A program made the translations under genes and the position numbers. The notes under the pieces were generated by a model. That model made no database searches and was not told where the DNA came from. It saw nothing but the letters and a program-made list of their open reading frames with translations. From NCBI RefSeq assembly GCF_000282995.1, contig NZ_ALEE01000342.1, forward strand, positions 1 through 8,445: DNA of 8,445 bases, written 5' to 3'. This document shows, piece after piece, positions 1 through 6,329 of the stretch. The stretch is from Melaminivora alkalimesophila (GTDB taxonomy: Bacteria; Pseudomonadota; Gammaproteobacteria; Burkholderiales; Burkholderiaceae_C). The first letter of the stretch is position 1. Every line of letters begins with the position of its first letter.

Positions 1-970
1 CCAGCCACACCGGCTGCTCATCGCCCCGCCCCGGCAGGCGGATCGCGAACTCCACCAGGTCGTCGCTGCCCGGCATGGTCTTGACGTTCCTGGCGTACTG
101 CTCAGGCGCGAGCACGTTGTCGATGATCAGCCCCAGCTGCAGCTCGCCCCAGGTGCCGCGCATCTTCACGTTGGTCATCACGCGCTTCAGGTCGCCCACG
201 CTGCCGGCCAGCGTCTGCATCTCGCCCAACCCCTTGTGCACCTGCTCGAGCCGGTCGCTGACCAGCTTGAAGGACTCGCCCAGGCGCTGCTCGAGCGTGG
301 CGTGCAGCTTCTCGTCCACCGTGCGGCGCATCTCCTCGAGCTTGGTGGCGTTGTCGCTCTGGATGGCGGCCAGCCGCTCGTTGAGCGCGCCGCGCAGGGC
401 CTCGGCGCTTTGCTGGCTGGTGGCCGACAGCTCCAGCAGCTGGCGCGTGTTGCCCGCCAGCTGCTCCTTGAGCGCCAGCGCCATGGCCGCCAGCTGAGTG
501 TGGATGTCGCCCTTGAGCGAGTCGAGCGTGGCGTGCATGGCCAGCGAGAGCGCATCGAAACGCTCCTGGATGCGCTGGCCGAACAGCTGCGTGCTCTGCG
601 CAATCGCCTCGCGCGAGCGCTGGCTGCCCTCGGTGAGGGATTGGCCGGTCTGGCCGAGCTCGCGCCGGAACAGCTCCAGCGCCTCGGACAGCTCCTTGCG
701 CCCGGCGGCCGCGTCGGCGCGCGACAGTGCCAGCTGCTGCTCCAGCCGCGCCTGCGTGTCCTGCGCAAGGCCGCGCAGCTGCTGGTCCATGGCAACCAGC
801 GCCCCGTCGTTGCGCGCCACCGCCATCTGGGTGGCCTGCACGGCAGCCTCCAGCTGCTGCAGCTGCCGCAGCCACTCCGCCGGCATCTGCGGGCGCGCAC
901 TGCGCAGGAGCAGCACCACCAGCAGGGCGCCAATCAGCAGCAGCAGCGCAAGGACGAGGTAGATTTCCAT
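1..970 (-). CDS. rmuC: DNA recombination protein RmuC, N-terminal 323 residues (cut by window edge)
   Basis: RmuC is a membrane-anchored, coiled-coil protein with a PD-(D/E)XK nuclease-like core that limits inversions between short repeats. My translation from the ATG at 970 begins MEIYLVLALLLLIGALL, one hydrophobic helix (about residues 4-22). A long charged, Gln/Leu-rich helical part follows, to about residue 250. Then comes the family signature VKMRGTWGELQLG around residues 266-280, and the frame leaves the window at GDEQPVWL, just before the PIDSKFP-type motif expected in full-length members. The catalytic part is therefore mostly outside. The ATG lies 3 bases after the stop of the upstream dehydrogenase gene and has no strong Shine-Dalgarno sequence, so translational coupling is likely. 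The frame is open throughout, with no frameshift seen. The identification rests on the TWGE motif region plus architecture and is firm. Confidence 0.93.
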   Translation of the reverse strand, partial: MEIYLVLALLLLIGALLVVLLLRSARPQMPAEWLRQLQQLEAAVQATQMAVARNDGALVAMDQQLRGLAQDTQARLEQQLALSRADAAAGRKELSEALELFRRELGQTGQSLTEGSQRSREAIAQSTQLFGQRIQERFDALSLAMHATLDSLKGDIHTQLAAMALALKEQLAGNTRQLLELSATSQQSAEALRGALNERLAAIQSDNATKLEEMRRTVDEKLHATLEQRLGESFKLVSDRLEQVHKGLGEMQTLAGSVGDLKRVMTNVKMRGTWGELQLGLIIDNVLAPEQYARNVKTMPGSDDLVEFAIRLPGRGDEQPVWL

Positions 971-973
971 GAT

Positions 974-1963
974 TCAGGTCGTAGCTGCGGTTCCAGGCAC
1001 CGGTGTGAGGGCCCTGCCCTCCTTGAAGAAGGCGATCAGATTGTCCGCCGCAAGACTCGCCATGGCGAGGCGGGTGGCGACGGTCGCGCTGGCGATGTGC
1101 GGCGTCAGCACCACGTTCGGCACCTCCAGCAACCCCGGGTGCACGCTCGGCTCGCCCTCGAAGACGTCCAGCCCGGCGGCCGCGATGCGCCGCTCCTTGA
1201 GCGCCCGGGCCAGCGCCGCGTCATCGACGATGCCGCCGCGCGCGATGTTGACCAGCGTTGCCGTGGGCTTCATGCGCGCCAGTTCCGCCGCGCCGATGGC
1301 ATGGTGCGATTCGGCCGTGTAGGGCAGCACCAGCACCAGGTGATCGGCCTGGGCGAGCAGATCCTCCTTGGACACGTAGGCCGCCCGGCATTCAGCTTCC
1401 ACCTCGGGTGCCAGGCGCGAGCGGTTGTGGTAGAGCACGCGCATGCCGAAGCCGTGCGCCCCGCGCCGCGCGATCGCCTGGCCGATGCGCCCCATGCCCA
1501 GGATGCCGAGGGTGCTGCCATGCACCTCGGCGCCGGCGAACATGTCGTAGCTCCAGTGCTGCCAGCGCCCGGCGCGCAGGTAGTGCTCGGCCTCGGTCAT
1601 GCGCCGTGCGGTCGCGAGCACCAGCGCGAAGCCGAAGTCGGCCGTGGTCTCGGTCAGCACGTCCGGCGTGTTGGTGCCGACCACGCCCGCTTCCGACATG
1701 GCGTCGACGTCGAAGTTGTTGTAGCCCACCGCCATGTTGGCGACGATCTTCAGGCGCGGGCAGGCGGCCAGCAGTTGCGCGTCGATGCGCTGGCTGCCGG
1801 TGGTCAGCGCCCCGTCCTTGTCGGCCAGCCGCTCGGCCAGTTCGGCGGCGCCCCAGGCGACGTCCTCGTCGTTGGACTGGACCTCGAAGTGCGTGCGCAG
1901 GCGCTCGACGACCTCCGGAAAGATCCGGCGGGCCACCAGGATGCGCGGCTTGTTCACGGTCAT
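974..1963 (-). CDS. D-2-hydroxyacid dehydrogenase, glyoxylate/hydroxypyruvate reductase (GhrB/GyaR type)
   Basis: This 329-residue cytosolic enzyme belongs to the D-isomer-specific 2-hydroxyacid dehydrogenase family. It probably reduces glyoxylate or hydroxypyruvate to glycolate or D-glycerate with NAD(P)H. The substrate-binding segment VANMAVGYNNFDVDA is at 74-88. The Rossmann motif GMGRIG is at 156-161. The catalytic triad is Arg242 (NIARGG), Glu271 (FEGEP) and His289 (LTPHIASAT). The second beta strand of the Rossmann fold ends in HNRSR (179-183) without an acidic residue, which favours NADPH over NADH (inference). The start ATG at 1963 is chosen because GGGAGGAG stands about 8 bases upstream and the protein then begins like its family; the frame stays open upstream but would run into the transporter gene. 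The gap to that gene is 23 bases and to rmuC 3 bases, so all three are probably co-transcribed. Exact substrate is uncertain; gluconate or formate analogues are less likely. Confidence 0.93.
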   Translation of the reverse strand: MTVNKPRILVARRIFPEVVERLRTHFEVQSNDEDVAWGAAELAERLADKDGALTTGSQRIDAQLLAACPRLKIVANMAVGYNNFDVDAMSEAGVVGTNTPDVLTETTADFGFALVLATARRMTEAEHYLRAGRWQHWSYDMFAGAEVHGSTLGILGMGRIGQAIARRGAHGFGMRVLYHNRSRLAPEVEAECRAAYVSKEDLLAQADHLVLVLPYTAESHHAIGAAELARMKPTATLVNIARGGIVDDAALARALKERRIAAAGLDVFEGEPSVHPGLLEVPNVVLTPHIASATVATRLAMASLAADNLIAFFKEGRALTPVPGTAATT

Positions 1964-1986
1964 GTTCGGTGCTCCTCCCGCCCGCC

Positions 1987-3402
1987 TCAGCGCAGCCAGA
2001 TGAAGGTGATGGCAATGAACAGCGGCACCAGGATGACGCCGGACCACACCATGTAGCCGAAAAAGCTGGGCATGGGCACGCCGCGGTCCTCGGCGATGGC
2101 CTTGACCATCAGGTTGGGCGCGTTGCCGATGTAGGTGTTCGCGCCCATGAAGACGGAGCCCGCCGAGATCGCCGCCAGCGTCGCCGCGTGCGTGGTCATG
2201 AGCGTCACCGGATCGCCCCCGGCGGTGTTGAAGAACACCAGGTAGGTGGGCGCGTTGTCCAGGAAGGACGACAGCAGGCCCGAGGCCCAGAAGTACATGG
2301 CCGGATCGGGCGAACCATCCGGGCGCGTGACGGCCGACACGATGGCGCCGAAGGGCCCGTTCACGCCGGCTTTGAGCATGGCGATCACCGGGATGATGGT
2401 CAGGAAGATGCCGGCAAAGAGCTTGGCCACCTCCTGCATCGGTCCCCAGCTGAACTGGTTGTCCTCGTGCACCTGGCGCGGCGTCAGGATCAGCGAGACG
2501 ATGGTCACCAGGACCAGGCCGGCATCGCGCACCAGCCCCGGCAGGCCGACCACCGTGCCGGCGATGTCCCACTGCACGTCACTCTTCCAGATGCCGCTCA
2601 TCAGCACCAGCGCGACGACCACGCCCAGCAGGCCGAAGTTCGCCTTGCCGTCGAAGCCGAAGGTTTCGGCCGGCGCTGCCGCAGCGGCCGCCGACGGCGT
2701 GCGCTCGCCCGGCTGGCGCCAGTACCAGGCGTCGAGTGCGAAGAACAGCCCCAGCAGCACCGCCAGGATGAACAGCGTCTCCGGGAAGATGTGGCGCAGC
2801 GTCCAGAAGAAGTCCACCCCCTTGAGAAAGCCCAGGAACAGCGGCGGGTCGCCCAGCGGCGTGAGCGAGCCGCCCGCGTTGGAGACCGTGAAGATGAAGA
2901 ACACCACCACGTGCGTGATGTGCTTGCGGCCTTCGTTGGCGCGAATCAAGGGGCGGATCAGCAGCATGGACGCGCCGGTGGTGCCCATGAAACTCGCCAG
3001 CACCGAGCCGATGACCAGCAACCCGGTATTGAGCAGCGCACTGCCCTGCAGGTTGCCGCGGATGTAGATGCCGCCGGCGACGGTGAACAGCGCCGTGAGC
3101 AGGATGACGAAGGGCAGGTATTCCGCCACCAGCGCGTGCACGAAGCCGGCGCCGGCCATCTGCGGGCCGAAGACCAGGGCAAAGGGCAGCAGGAAGGCCA
3201 GCGACCAGCCGGCCGTGATCTTGCCGAAATGGTGGTGCCAGAAGCGCGGCGCCACCAGCGGCAGCAGCGCGATCGACAGCAATACCCCGGCAAAGGGCAC
3301 CCCCCAGAGCAGGGACAGCCGGCTGCCGTCGATGTCGGCCGCCGCCGCCAGGGCCGGCGCCAGGGTCAGCGCGGCCACCGCCAATGCGCGCAGGTGCTTC
3401 AT
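1987..3402 (-). CDS. NhaD/CitMHS-like (ion transporter superfamily) putative sodium:proton antiporter
   Basis: This 471-residue polytopic inner-membrane protein has about 11-12 hydrophobic segments. It shows the two-fold pseudo-symmetry of the ion transporter (ArsB/NhaD/CitMHS) superfamily. The first-half motif SNAGGSLTPLGDPP is at 174-187. The second-half counterparts are LDNAPTY at 381-387 and GANTYIGNAPN at 420-430. The family is usually annotated as sodium:proton antiporter or putative citrate transporter; the transported ion cannot be decided from sequence. The first 22 residues (MKHLRALAVAALTLAPALAAA) look like a cleavable signal peptide, as in several members. A hydrophilic Ala-rich linker (235-247) separates the two halves. 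The start at 3402 is supported by GAGGAG about 10 bases upstream; an upstream in-frame ATG at 3480 gives a basic, non-membrane extension and is unlikely. It lies 90 bases after pncB and 23 before the dehydrogenase gene, same strand. Confidence 0.85.
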   Translation of the reverse strand: MKHLRALAVAALTLAPALAAAADIDGSRLSLLWGVPFAGVLLSIALLPLVAPRFWHHHFGKITAGWSLAFLLPFALVFGPQMAGAGFVHALVAEYLPFVILLTALFTVAGGIYIRGNLQGSALLNTGLLVIGSVLASFMGTTGASMLLIRPLIRANEGRKHITHVVVFFIFTVSNAGGSLTPLGDPPLFLGFLKGVDFFWTLRHIFPETLFILAVLLGLFFALDAWYWRQPGERTPSAAAAAAPAETFGFDGKANFGLLGVVVALVLMSGIWKSDVQWDIAGTVVGLPGLVRDAGLVLVTIVSLILTPRQVHEDNQFSWGPMQEVAKLFAGIFLTIIPVIAMLKAGVNGPFGAIVSAVTRPDGSPDPAMYFWASGLLSSFLDNAPTYLVFFNTAGGDPVTLMTTHAATLAAISAGSVFMGANTYIGNAPNLMVKAIAEDRGVPMPSFFGYMVWSGVILVPLFIAITFIWLR

Positions 3403-3492
3403 GTCTTGGTCACTCCTCGGAAGTCTCGTTCTCGTTGTCTGGCCGCGCCGACCGCGGGATCGCGCCCGGCCGGCGGCCACCGGGTCCGTGCC

Positions 3493-4689
3493 TCACGGCG
3501 CGGGTATGTCGAACACCTGGCGCAGGTAGGCCAGGTATTTCTCGTCATCGCACATGTTCTTGCCGGGCGCATCCGACAGCTTCGCCACCGGCTGGCCGTT
3601 GCAGCGCGTCATCTTGATCACGATCTGCAGCGGCTCATAGCCCAGGTCGTTGGTCAGGTTGGTGCCGATCCCGAAGGCAAGCTGGCAGCGGCCATGAAAC
3701 TGGCGGTGCAGCTCCACGATGCGCGGCACCGTCAGGCCATCGCTGAAGATCAGCGTCTTGGTGCGTGGATCGACCCGGTTGTCCCGGTAGTGCTGCAGCA
3801 TGCGCTCGCCCCAGGCGAAGGGGTCGCCGCTGTCGTGGCGTGCGCCGTCGAAGAGCTTGCAGAAATACAGGTCGAAGTCGCGCAGAAAGGCGTTCATGCC
3901 GTACACGTCGGACAGCGCGATCCCGAGGTCGCCCCGGTACTCGCGCGCCCAGACCTCGAAGCCGAAGACCTGCGTGTCGCGCAGGCGCGGCCCCAGCGCC
4001 TGGCAGGCCTGCAGGTACTCGTGCGCCATGGTGCCCAGCGGCGTGAGCCCAAGCTTCATCGCATACAGCACGTTGCTCGTGCCCGCGAACTGCGCGAGCG
4101 GCCGCACGCGCTGCTCATCCGTGCCCAGCCGAGCGATCAGCACGCGCAGCACCTCCTCGTGCCAGGGGCGCGAGAAGCGCCGGCGCGTGCCGTAGTCGGC
4201 AATCTTCAGGCGCTCCAGCCCGCTTTCCTGCAGCTGGGCGATCTTCGCGTCCAGCCGGCGCCGCCCCTCGGGAAAATCGGGCACCGGCTGGGTGTTGCGG
4301 AAATACACCTCATTGACGATGGCCAGCACCGGGATCTCGAACAGGATGGTGTGCAGCCACGGCCCGGTGATGCTGATGTCGATCTCGCCCGAGCGCAGCG
4401 GCGTGACACGGATGTACTTCTCGTTGAGGCGGAACAGCCCGAGGAAATCGACGAAGTCGCTCTTGATGAAGCGCAGCGAGCGCAGGTAGGCCAGCTCCGC
4501 CTCCTGGAAGCGCAGGCTGCACAGCGAACGGATCTCCTCGCGGATCTCGCTCGCGTAGGGCGCCAGCTGCACGCCCGGGTTGCGGCACTTGAAGCGGTAT
4601 TCCACCTGCGCCCCCGGGAAATGGTGCAGCACCACCTGCATCATGGTGAACTTGTACAGGTCGGTGTCGAGCAGGCTGGTGATGATCAT
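3493..4689 (-). CDS. pncB: Nicotinate phosphoribosyltransferase
   Basis: PncB joins nicotinate and PRPP, with ATP hydrolysis, to form nicotinate mononucleotide in the Preiss-Handler salvage route to NAD; it is cytosolic. The 398 residues align along their whole length with the roughly 400-residue E. coli enzyme as I recall it. [10 protein letters not shown] is at 5-14, [10 protein letters not shown] at 165-174 and FAGTSN at 201-206. [11 protein letters not shown] includes His223, matching the autophosphorylated histidine. GARHDSGDP is at 282-290, FSDGL at 315-319, [10 protein letters not shown] at 339-348 and [10 protein letters not shown] at 368-377. A short stretch near 188-200 is longer than in E. 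coli. The start at 4689 gives the family N-terminus; an in-frame ATG at 4758 would add 23 residues, and neither has a clear ribosome binding site. It is the second gene of the minus-strand run, 108 bases after the thioesterase. No NAD-regulator site was recognised upstream. Confidence 0.97.
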   Translation of the reverse strand: MIITSLLDTDLYKFTMMQVVLHHFPGAQVEYRFKCRNPGVQLAPYASEIREEIRSLCSLRFQEAELAYLRSLRFIKSDFVDFLGLFRLNEKYIRVTPLRSGEIDISITGPWLHTILFEIPVLAIVNEVYFRNTQPVPDFPEGRRRLDAKIAQLQESGLERLKIADYGTRRRFSRPWHEEVLRVLIARLGTDEQRVRPLAQFAGTSNVLYAMKLGLTPLGTMAHEYLQACQALGPRLRDTQVFGFEVWAREYRGDLGIALSDVYGMNAFLRDFDLYFCKLFDGARHDSGDPFAWGERMLQHYRDNRVDPRTKTLIFSDGLTVPRIVELHRQFHGRCQLAFGIGTNLTNDLGYEPLQIVIKMTRCNGQPVAKLSDAPGKNMCDDEKYLAYLRQVFDIPAP

Positions 4690-4797
4690 GGGGTCAGCAG
4701 GCAAGGCAGCACGCCGGGCTTGGGCCGCGCTGGATGTGAGCGATTGTTGCACCGGCATCGCCCGGCAGGACAGGGACAGGCCCGGATGCCCGCATGG

Positions 4798-5277
4798 TCA
4801 GCGCGGCAGGGCCAGTTGCGCCACGGCCCGGCGCAGCGCCTGCGGCAGCGGGCGGGGCCGCCGCTCCTGCCGGTCCACATACACATGCACGAAGTGCCCG
4901 CAGGCTGCGCTCAGCGCCTCGCCCCGGGCGAACAGGCCCACTTCGTAGCGCACGCTGCTGGTCCCCACATGGGCGACGCGCAGGCCGGCCTCCACCTCCT
5001 GCGGAAAGGCCAGGGGCGCGAAGTAATTGCAGCGGGTCTCGATCACCAGCCCGATGGTCTCGCCCGCGTGGATGTCCAGCGCACCCTGGTCGATGAGGAA
5101 GCCGTTCACCGCCGTGTCGAACCAGGCGTAGTAGACGACGTTGTTCACATGGCCGTAGATGTCGTTGTCCGACCAGCGGGTGGCGATCGGACGGAACACG
5201 GCGTAGGCGCTGCGCGGCTCGGGTGCGGGCCGGGCCGCAGGCGCGGAAAGGGGGGAGGAAGCAGGCTCGGCGCTCAT
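4798..5277 (-). CDS. Acyl-CoA thioesterase, hotdog fold (4HBT/YbgC-like)
   Basis: This protein of up to 159 residues belongs to the 4-hydroxybenzoyl-CoA thioesterase/YbgC/FadM group, which hydrolyses acyl-CoA thioesters in the cytosol. The diagnostic segment is [22 protein letters not shown] at 33-54. Asp39 aligns with the catalytic Asp18 of Haemophilus YbgC (my alignment), and YGHVNN forms the conserved turn before the hotdog helix. The conserved core continues through [19 protein letters not shown], and HFVHVYVD is near the C-terminus. The first 24 residues are Pro/Ala-rich and probably unstructured. No Shine-Dalgarno sequence precedes the ATG at 5277 (the upstream bases read CCCCCTCCC), so either the message is near-leaderless or a start further in, such as the GTG in SAYAVFRP, is used. 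It is the first gene of the five-gene minus-strand run and diverges from phaP. The substrate is unknown; the neighbouring phasin suggests acyl-CoA supply or overflow near PHA metabolism only weakly. Confidence 0.9.
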   Translation of the reverse strand: MSAEPASSPLSAPAARPAPEPRSAYAVFRPIATRWSDNDIYGHVNNVVYYAWFDTAVNGFLIDQGALDIHAGETIGLVIETRCNYFAPLAFPQEVEAGLRVAHVGTSSVRYEVGLFARGEALSAACGHFVHVYVDRQERRPRPLPQALRRAVAQLALPR

Positions 5278-5279
5278 GG

Positions 5280-5295
5280 GAGGGGGATTGTGCCA
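5280..5295 (-). promoter_or_regulatory. Candidate extended -10 promoter for the thioesterase run
   Basis: Read on the minus strand, 5295-5287 gives TGGCACAAT, a TGn extended -10 element followed by CACAAT (4 of 6 to TATAAT). No good -35 hexamer sits 16-18 bases upstream. The predicted transcript would start near 5280, only about 3 bases before the ATG at 5277, which would explain the missing ribosome binding site. This is a weak, inferred element. Confidence 0.3.
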
Positions 5296-5349
5296 GCGCC
5301 CGGGAAAGACGCCGCCGCGATGCCCTTCCTGTAGTCATCCTGATCAAAG

Positions 5350-5374
5350 TGCAGCAAATTGCTGCAGTGCAACA
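5350..5374. promoter_or_regulatory. Distal TGC-rich operator upstream of phaP (probable PhaR site)
   Basis: The sequence contains a perfect inverted repeat, TGCAGCAA (5350-5357), one central base, then TTGCTGCA (5359-5366), continued by GTGCAACA. The block TTGCTGCAGTGCAACA (5359-5374) matches 14 of 16 bases of the block at 5417-5432. It ends 7 bases upstream of the -35 element of phaP. PhaR, the PHA-granule-sensing repressor of phasin genes in Burkholderiales and Paracoccus, is known to bind TGC-rich sites at such places. Assignment to PhaR is inference from this context. Confidence 0.6.
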
Positions 5375-5381
5375 AAAAGCC

Positions 5382-5409
5382 TTGCAATCTCCGCCGCAGG
5401 CCCTAAAAT
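5382..5409 (+). promoter_or_regulatory. phaP sigma-70 promoter
   Basis: The -35 TTGCAA is at 5382-5387 and the -10 TAAAAT at 5404-5409, separated by 16 bases; the start point is predicted near 5416. The resulting 5' leader is about 80 bases, ending in the AGGAG of phaP. The promoter lies exactly between the two TGC-rich operator blocks, so a bound repressor would flank and occlude it. Confidence 0.65.
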
Positions 5410-5416
5410 TCGCTTT

Positions 5417-5432
5417 ATGCTGCACTGCAACA
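5417..5432. promoter_or_regulatory. Proximal TGC-rich operator at the phaP start point (probable PhaR site)
   Basis: ATGCTGCACTGCAACA repeats the distal block TTGCTGCAGTGCAACA with two changes, in the same orientation and 58 bases downstream. It starts at the predicted transcription start of phaP, a position suited to repression. PhaR is the likely protein, as explained for the distal copy; no phaR gene is in the window. Confidence 0.6.
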
Positions 5433-5497
5433 TGACTCCCCGGGTCACCAGCGCAGCCTTTGTAAACCGCCCGCGAGGGCATCACAGGAGTGAAGAC

Positions 5498-6067
5498 ATG
5501 ACGCTGACCCAGGAACAACTGATCGCCTCCCACAAAGCCAACCTCGAGACCCTGTTCGGTCTGACGAACAAGACCTTCGAGGGTGTCGAAAAGCTGGTGG
5601 AGCTGAACGTGGCCGCCTCGCGCGCCGCCCTGAACGAGGCTGCCGCCCACGCCCAGGCCGTGCTGTCGGCCAAGGATGTGCAGCAGCTGCTGGCCCTGCA
5701 GGCCAGCCAGTTCCAGCCGCTGGCAGAGAAGGTCGCCTCCTATGGCCGCCAGCTGTACGAGATCGCCTCCGGCACCACCGCCGAGTTCAGCCGGGCCTTC
5801 GAAGCCCAGGCCGCCGAGGTGCAGCGCAACGTCGACAGCCTGCTCGACAGCGCCGCCAAGAACGCCCCGGCCGGTACCGAGACCTCGGTGGCCGTGCTCA
5901 AGAGCGCCGTGAGCGCCGCCAACAACGCCTTCGAGTCGGTCCAGAAGGCCGTCAAGCAGGCCAGCACCGTGGCGGAAGCCAACATGAACGCCATGGCCAG
6001 CAACGCCTCGCGCCAGACGGCCACCGCCGCCGCTGCCGCCACCGCTGCTGCACAAGGCAAGCGCTGA
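5498..6067 (+). CDS. phaP: Phasin, PHA-granule-associated protein
   Basis: Phasins coat intracellular polyhydroxyalkanoate granules and control their number and size. The 189 residues match the usual 180-200 of the Burkholderiales phasin family. The N-terminal signature [20 protein letters not shown] (5-24) is followed by [20 protein letters not shown] (26-45). The region to about 165 is predicted almost entirely as amphipathic helix, with heptad-like spacing ([20 protein letters not shown]). The tail from 173 is [16 protein letters not shown], the low-complexity Ala-rich end seen in many phasins. No Cys, Trp or signal peptide is present. The ATG at 5498 is preceded by AGGAG 7 bases upstream; a longer open frame to 5276 crosses the promoter and is not coding. 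The promoter is flanked by probable PhaR operators, so expression should rise when granules titrate PhaR. The gene ends 15 bases before a TATAAT box that may start a small RNA; the terminator at 6175-6202 would also serve the phaP message. Confidence 0.95.
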   Translation: MTLTQEQLIASHKANLETLFGLTNKTFEGVEKLVELNVAASRAALNEAAAHAQAVLSAKDVQQLLALQASQFQPLAEKVASYGRQLYEIASGTTAEFSRAFEAQAAEVQRNVDSLLDSAAKNAPAGTETSVAVLKSAVSAANNAFESVQKAVKQASTVAEANMNAMASNASRQTATAAAAATAAAQGKR

Positions 6068-6081
6068 TCTCGGGTTTACCC

Positions 6082-6087
6082 TATAAT
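6082..6087 (+). promoter_or_regulatory. Perfect TATAAT -10 box after phaP
   Basis: TATAAT stands 15 bases after the phaP stop codon, within TTTACCCTATAATCGC. No recognisable -35 hexamer is found 15-18 bases upstream (that interval is the Lys-Arg end of phaP), so strength is uncertain. A start near 6094 would give the small RNA described next. Confidence 0.45.
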
Positions 6088-6093
6088 CGCTGA

Positions 6094-6202
6094 CATCTGC
6101 AGAGGCCCCACGGTATCTGCACTCCAGTTGTCTCCTTGGATCCTCTCGAAACCTCCGTTTCCGGGATCCCTTCAAGCCCAGTCCCTGACTGGGCTTTTTT
6201 TT
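6094..6202 (+). ncRNA. Candidate small RNA in the phaP 3' region with anti-Shine-Dalgarno motifs
   Basis: The segment has no supportable reading frame but has three consecutive foldable elements. Hairpin 1 is TGCAGA (6098-6103) with TCTGCA (6116-6121), a 12-base loop containing CCCCAC. Hairpin 2 has an outer stem GGATCC (6138-6143) with GGATCC (6164-6169) and an inner stem GAAAC (6148-6152) with GTTTC (6157-6161), closing a CTCC tetraloop. Hairpin 3 is a 9-base-pair terminator with eight U. An unpaired TCTCCTT lies at 6131-6137 between hairpins 1 and 2. Both TCTCCTT and the loop CCTCC complement Shine-Dalgarno sequences, as in known proteobacterial regulatory RNAs that expose C-rich loops; the U tail suits Hfq. 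It could be transcribed from the TATAAT at 6082 or processed from the phaP message. I do not recognise a named family; the ends are predicted, not measured. Confidence 0.5.
6175..6202 (+). terminator. Rho-independent terminator of phaP / candidate small RNA
   Basis: AGCCCAGTC (6175-6183), loop CCT, GACTGGGCT (6187-6195), with a run of eight T ending at 6202. The nine-pair perfect stem and long U tail make this the strongest plus-strand terminator in the window. Confidence 0.9.
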
Positions 6203-6227
6203 GTCCTCGCCACCAGCTTGGGAGCCT

Positions 6228-6268
6228 CCAACCTGACAAAGCTCAAGGATTGGTTCTTTGTCAGTTGG
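6228..6268. repeat. Long inverted repeat between the terminator and the iron-protein promoter
   Basis: CCAAC-C-TGACAAAG (6228-6241) is the reverse complement of CTTTGTCAGTTGG (6256-6268), apart from one bulged C, with a 14-base spacer. The 13 pairs are unlikely by chance in so short a region. No T run follows, so it is not a terminator, and it lies upstream of the predicted start of the next gene. It could be a spaced operator for a dimeric regulator or a folded leader if transcription starts earlier. Its right arm abuts the candidate Fur box and provides part of the -35. Confidence 0.5.
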
Positions 6269-6293
6269 GAACGATTCTCGTTTGCCTTATCAT
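6265..6293 (+). promoter_or_regulatory. Candidate Fur-controlled promoter of the ferric-binding protein gene
   Basis: TTGGGA (6265-6270) and TATCAT (6288-6293) form -35 and -10 elements 17 bases apart, with a start near 6300 and a 30-base leader. Between and over them, 6267-6285 matches the 19-base Fur consensus at 11 positions by my hand alignment. It contains the palindrome AACGA-TTC-TCGTT (6270-6282). Regulation by Fur is what one expects for a periplasmic iron-binding protein, but the match is near the lower end of functional boxes. Confidence 0.5.
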
Positions 6294-6329
6294 CCAGCCT
6301 GTCCTCACTTCGAGAAAGCACCCCTGTCC

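Noticed and set aside
236..2056. A 606-codon plus-strand open frame
   Set aside because: Antisense to rmuC and the 2-hydroxyacid dehydrogenase; composition is that of a frame shadow, with no ribosome binding site or family signature.
1258..5334. A 1358-codon open frame on the plus strand
   Set aside because: It lies antisense to four well-identified genes, its product is Arg/His/Gln-rich low-complexity sequence with no recognisable domain, and long antisense frames are common in very GC-rich DNA.
6138..6169. Two GGATCC (BamHI) sites 26 bases apart as a cloning scar
   Set aside because: The two copies pair as the outer stem of hairpin 2, and the surrounding sequence is continuous native-looking DNA.
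4694..6175. A 493-codon minus-strand open frame across phaP and the control region
   Set aside because: It runs through the phaP promoter, operators and small-RNA segment in antisense and overlaps the thioesterase in another frame; Gly-rich shadow sequence only.
6094..6202. 6S RNA as the identity of the candidate small RNA
   Set aside because: 6S RNA is about 160-200 bases with one long bulged rod. This segment is shorter and folds into separate hairpins with its own U tail.
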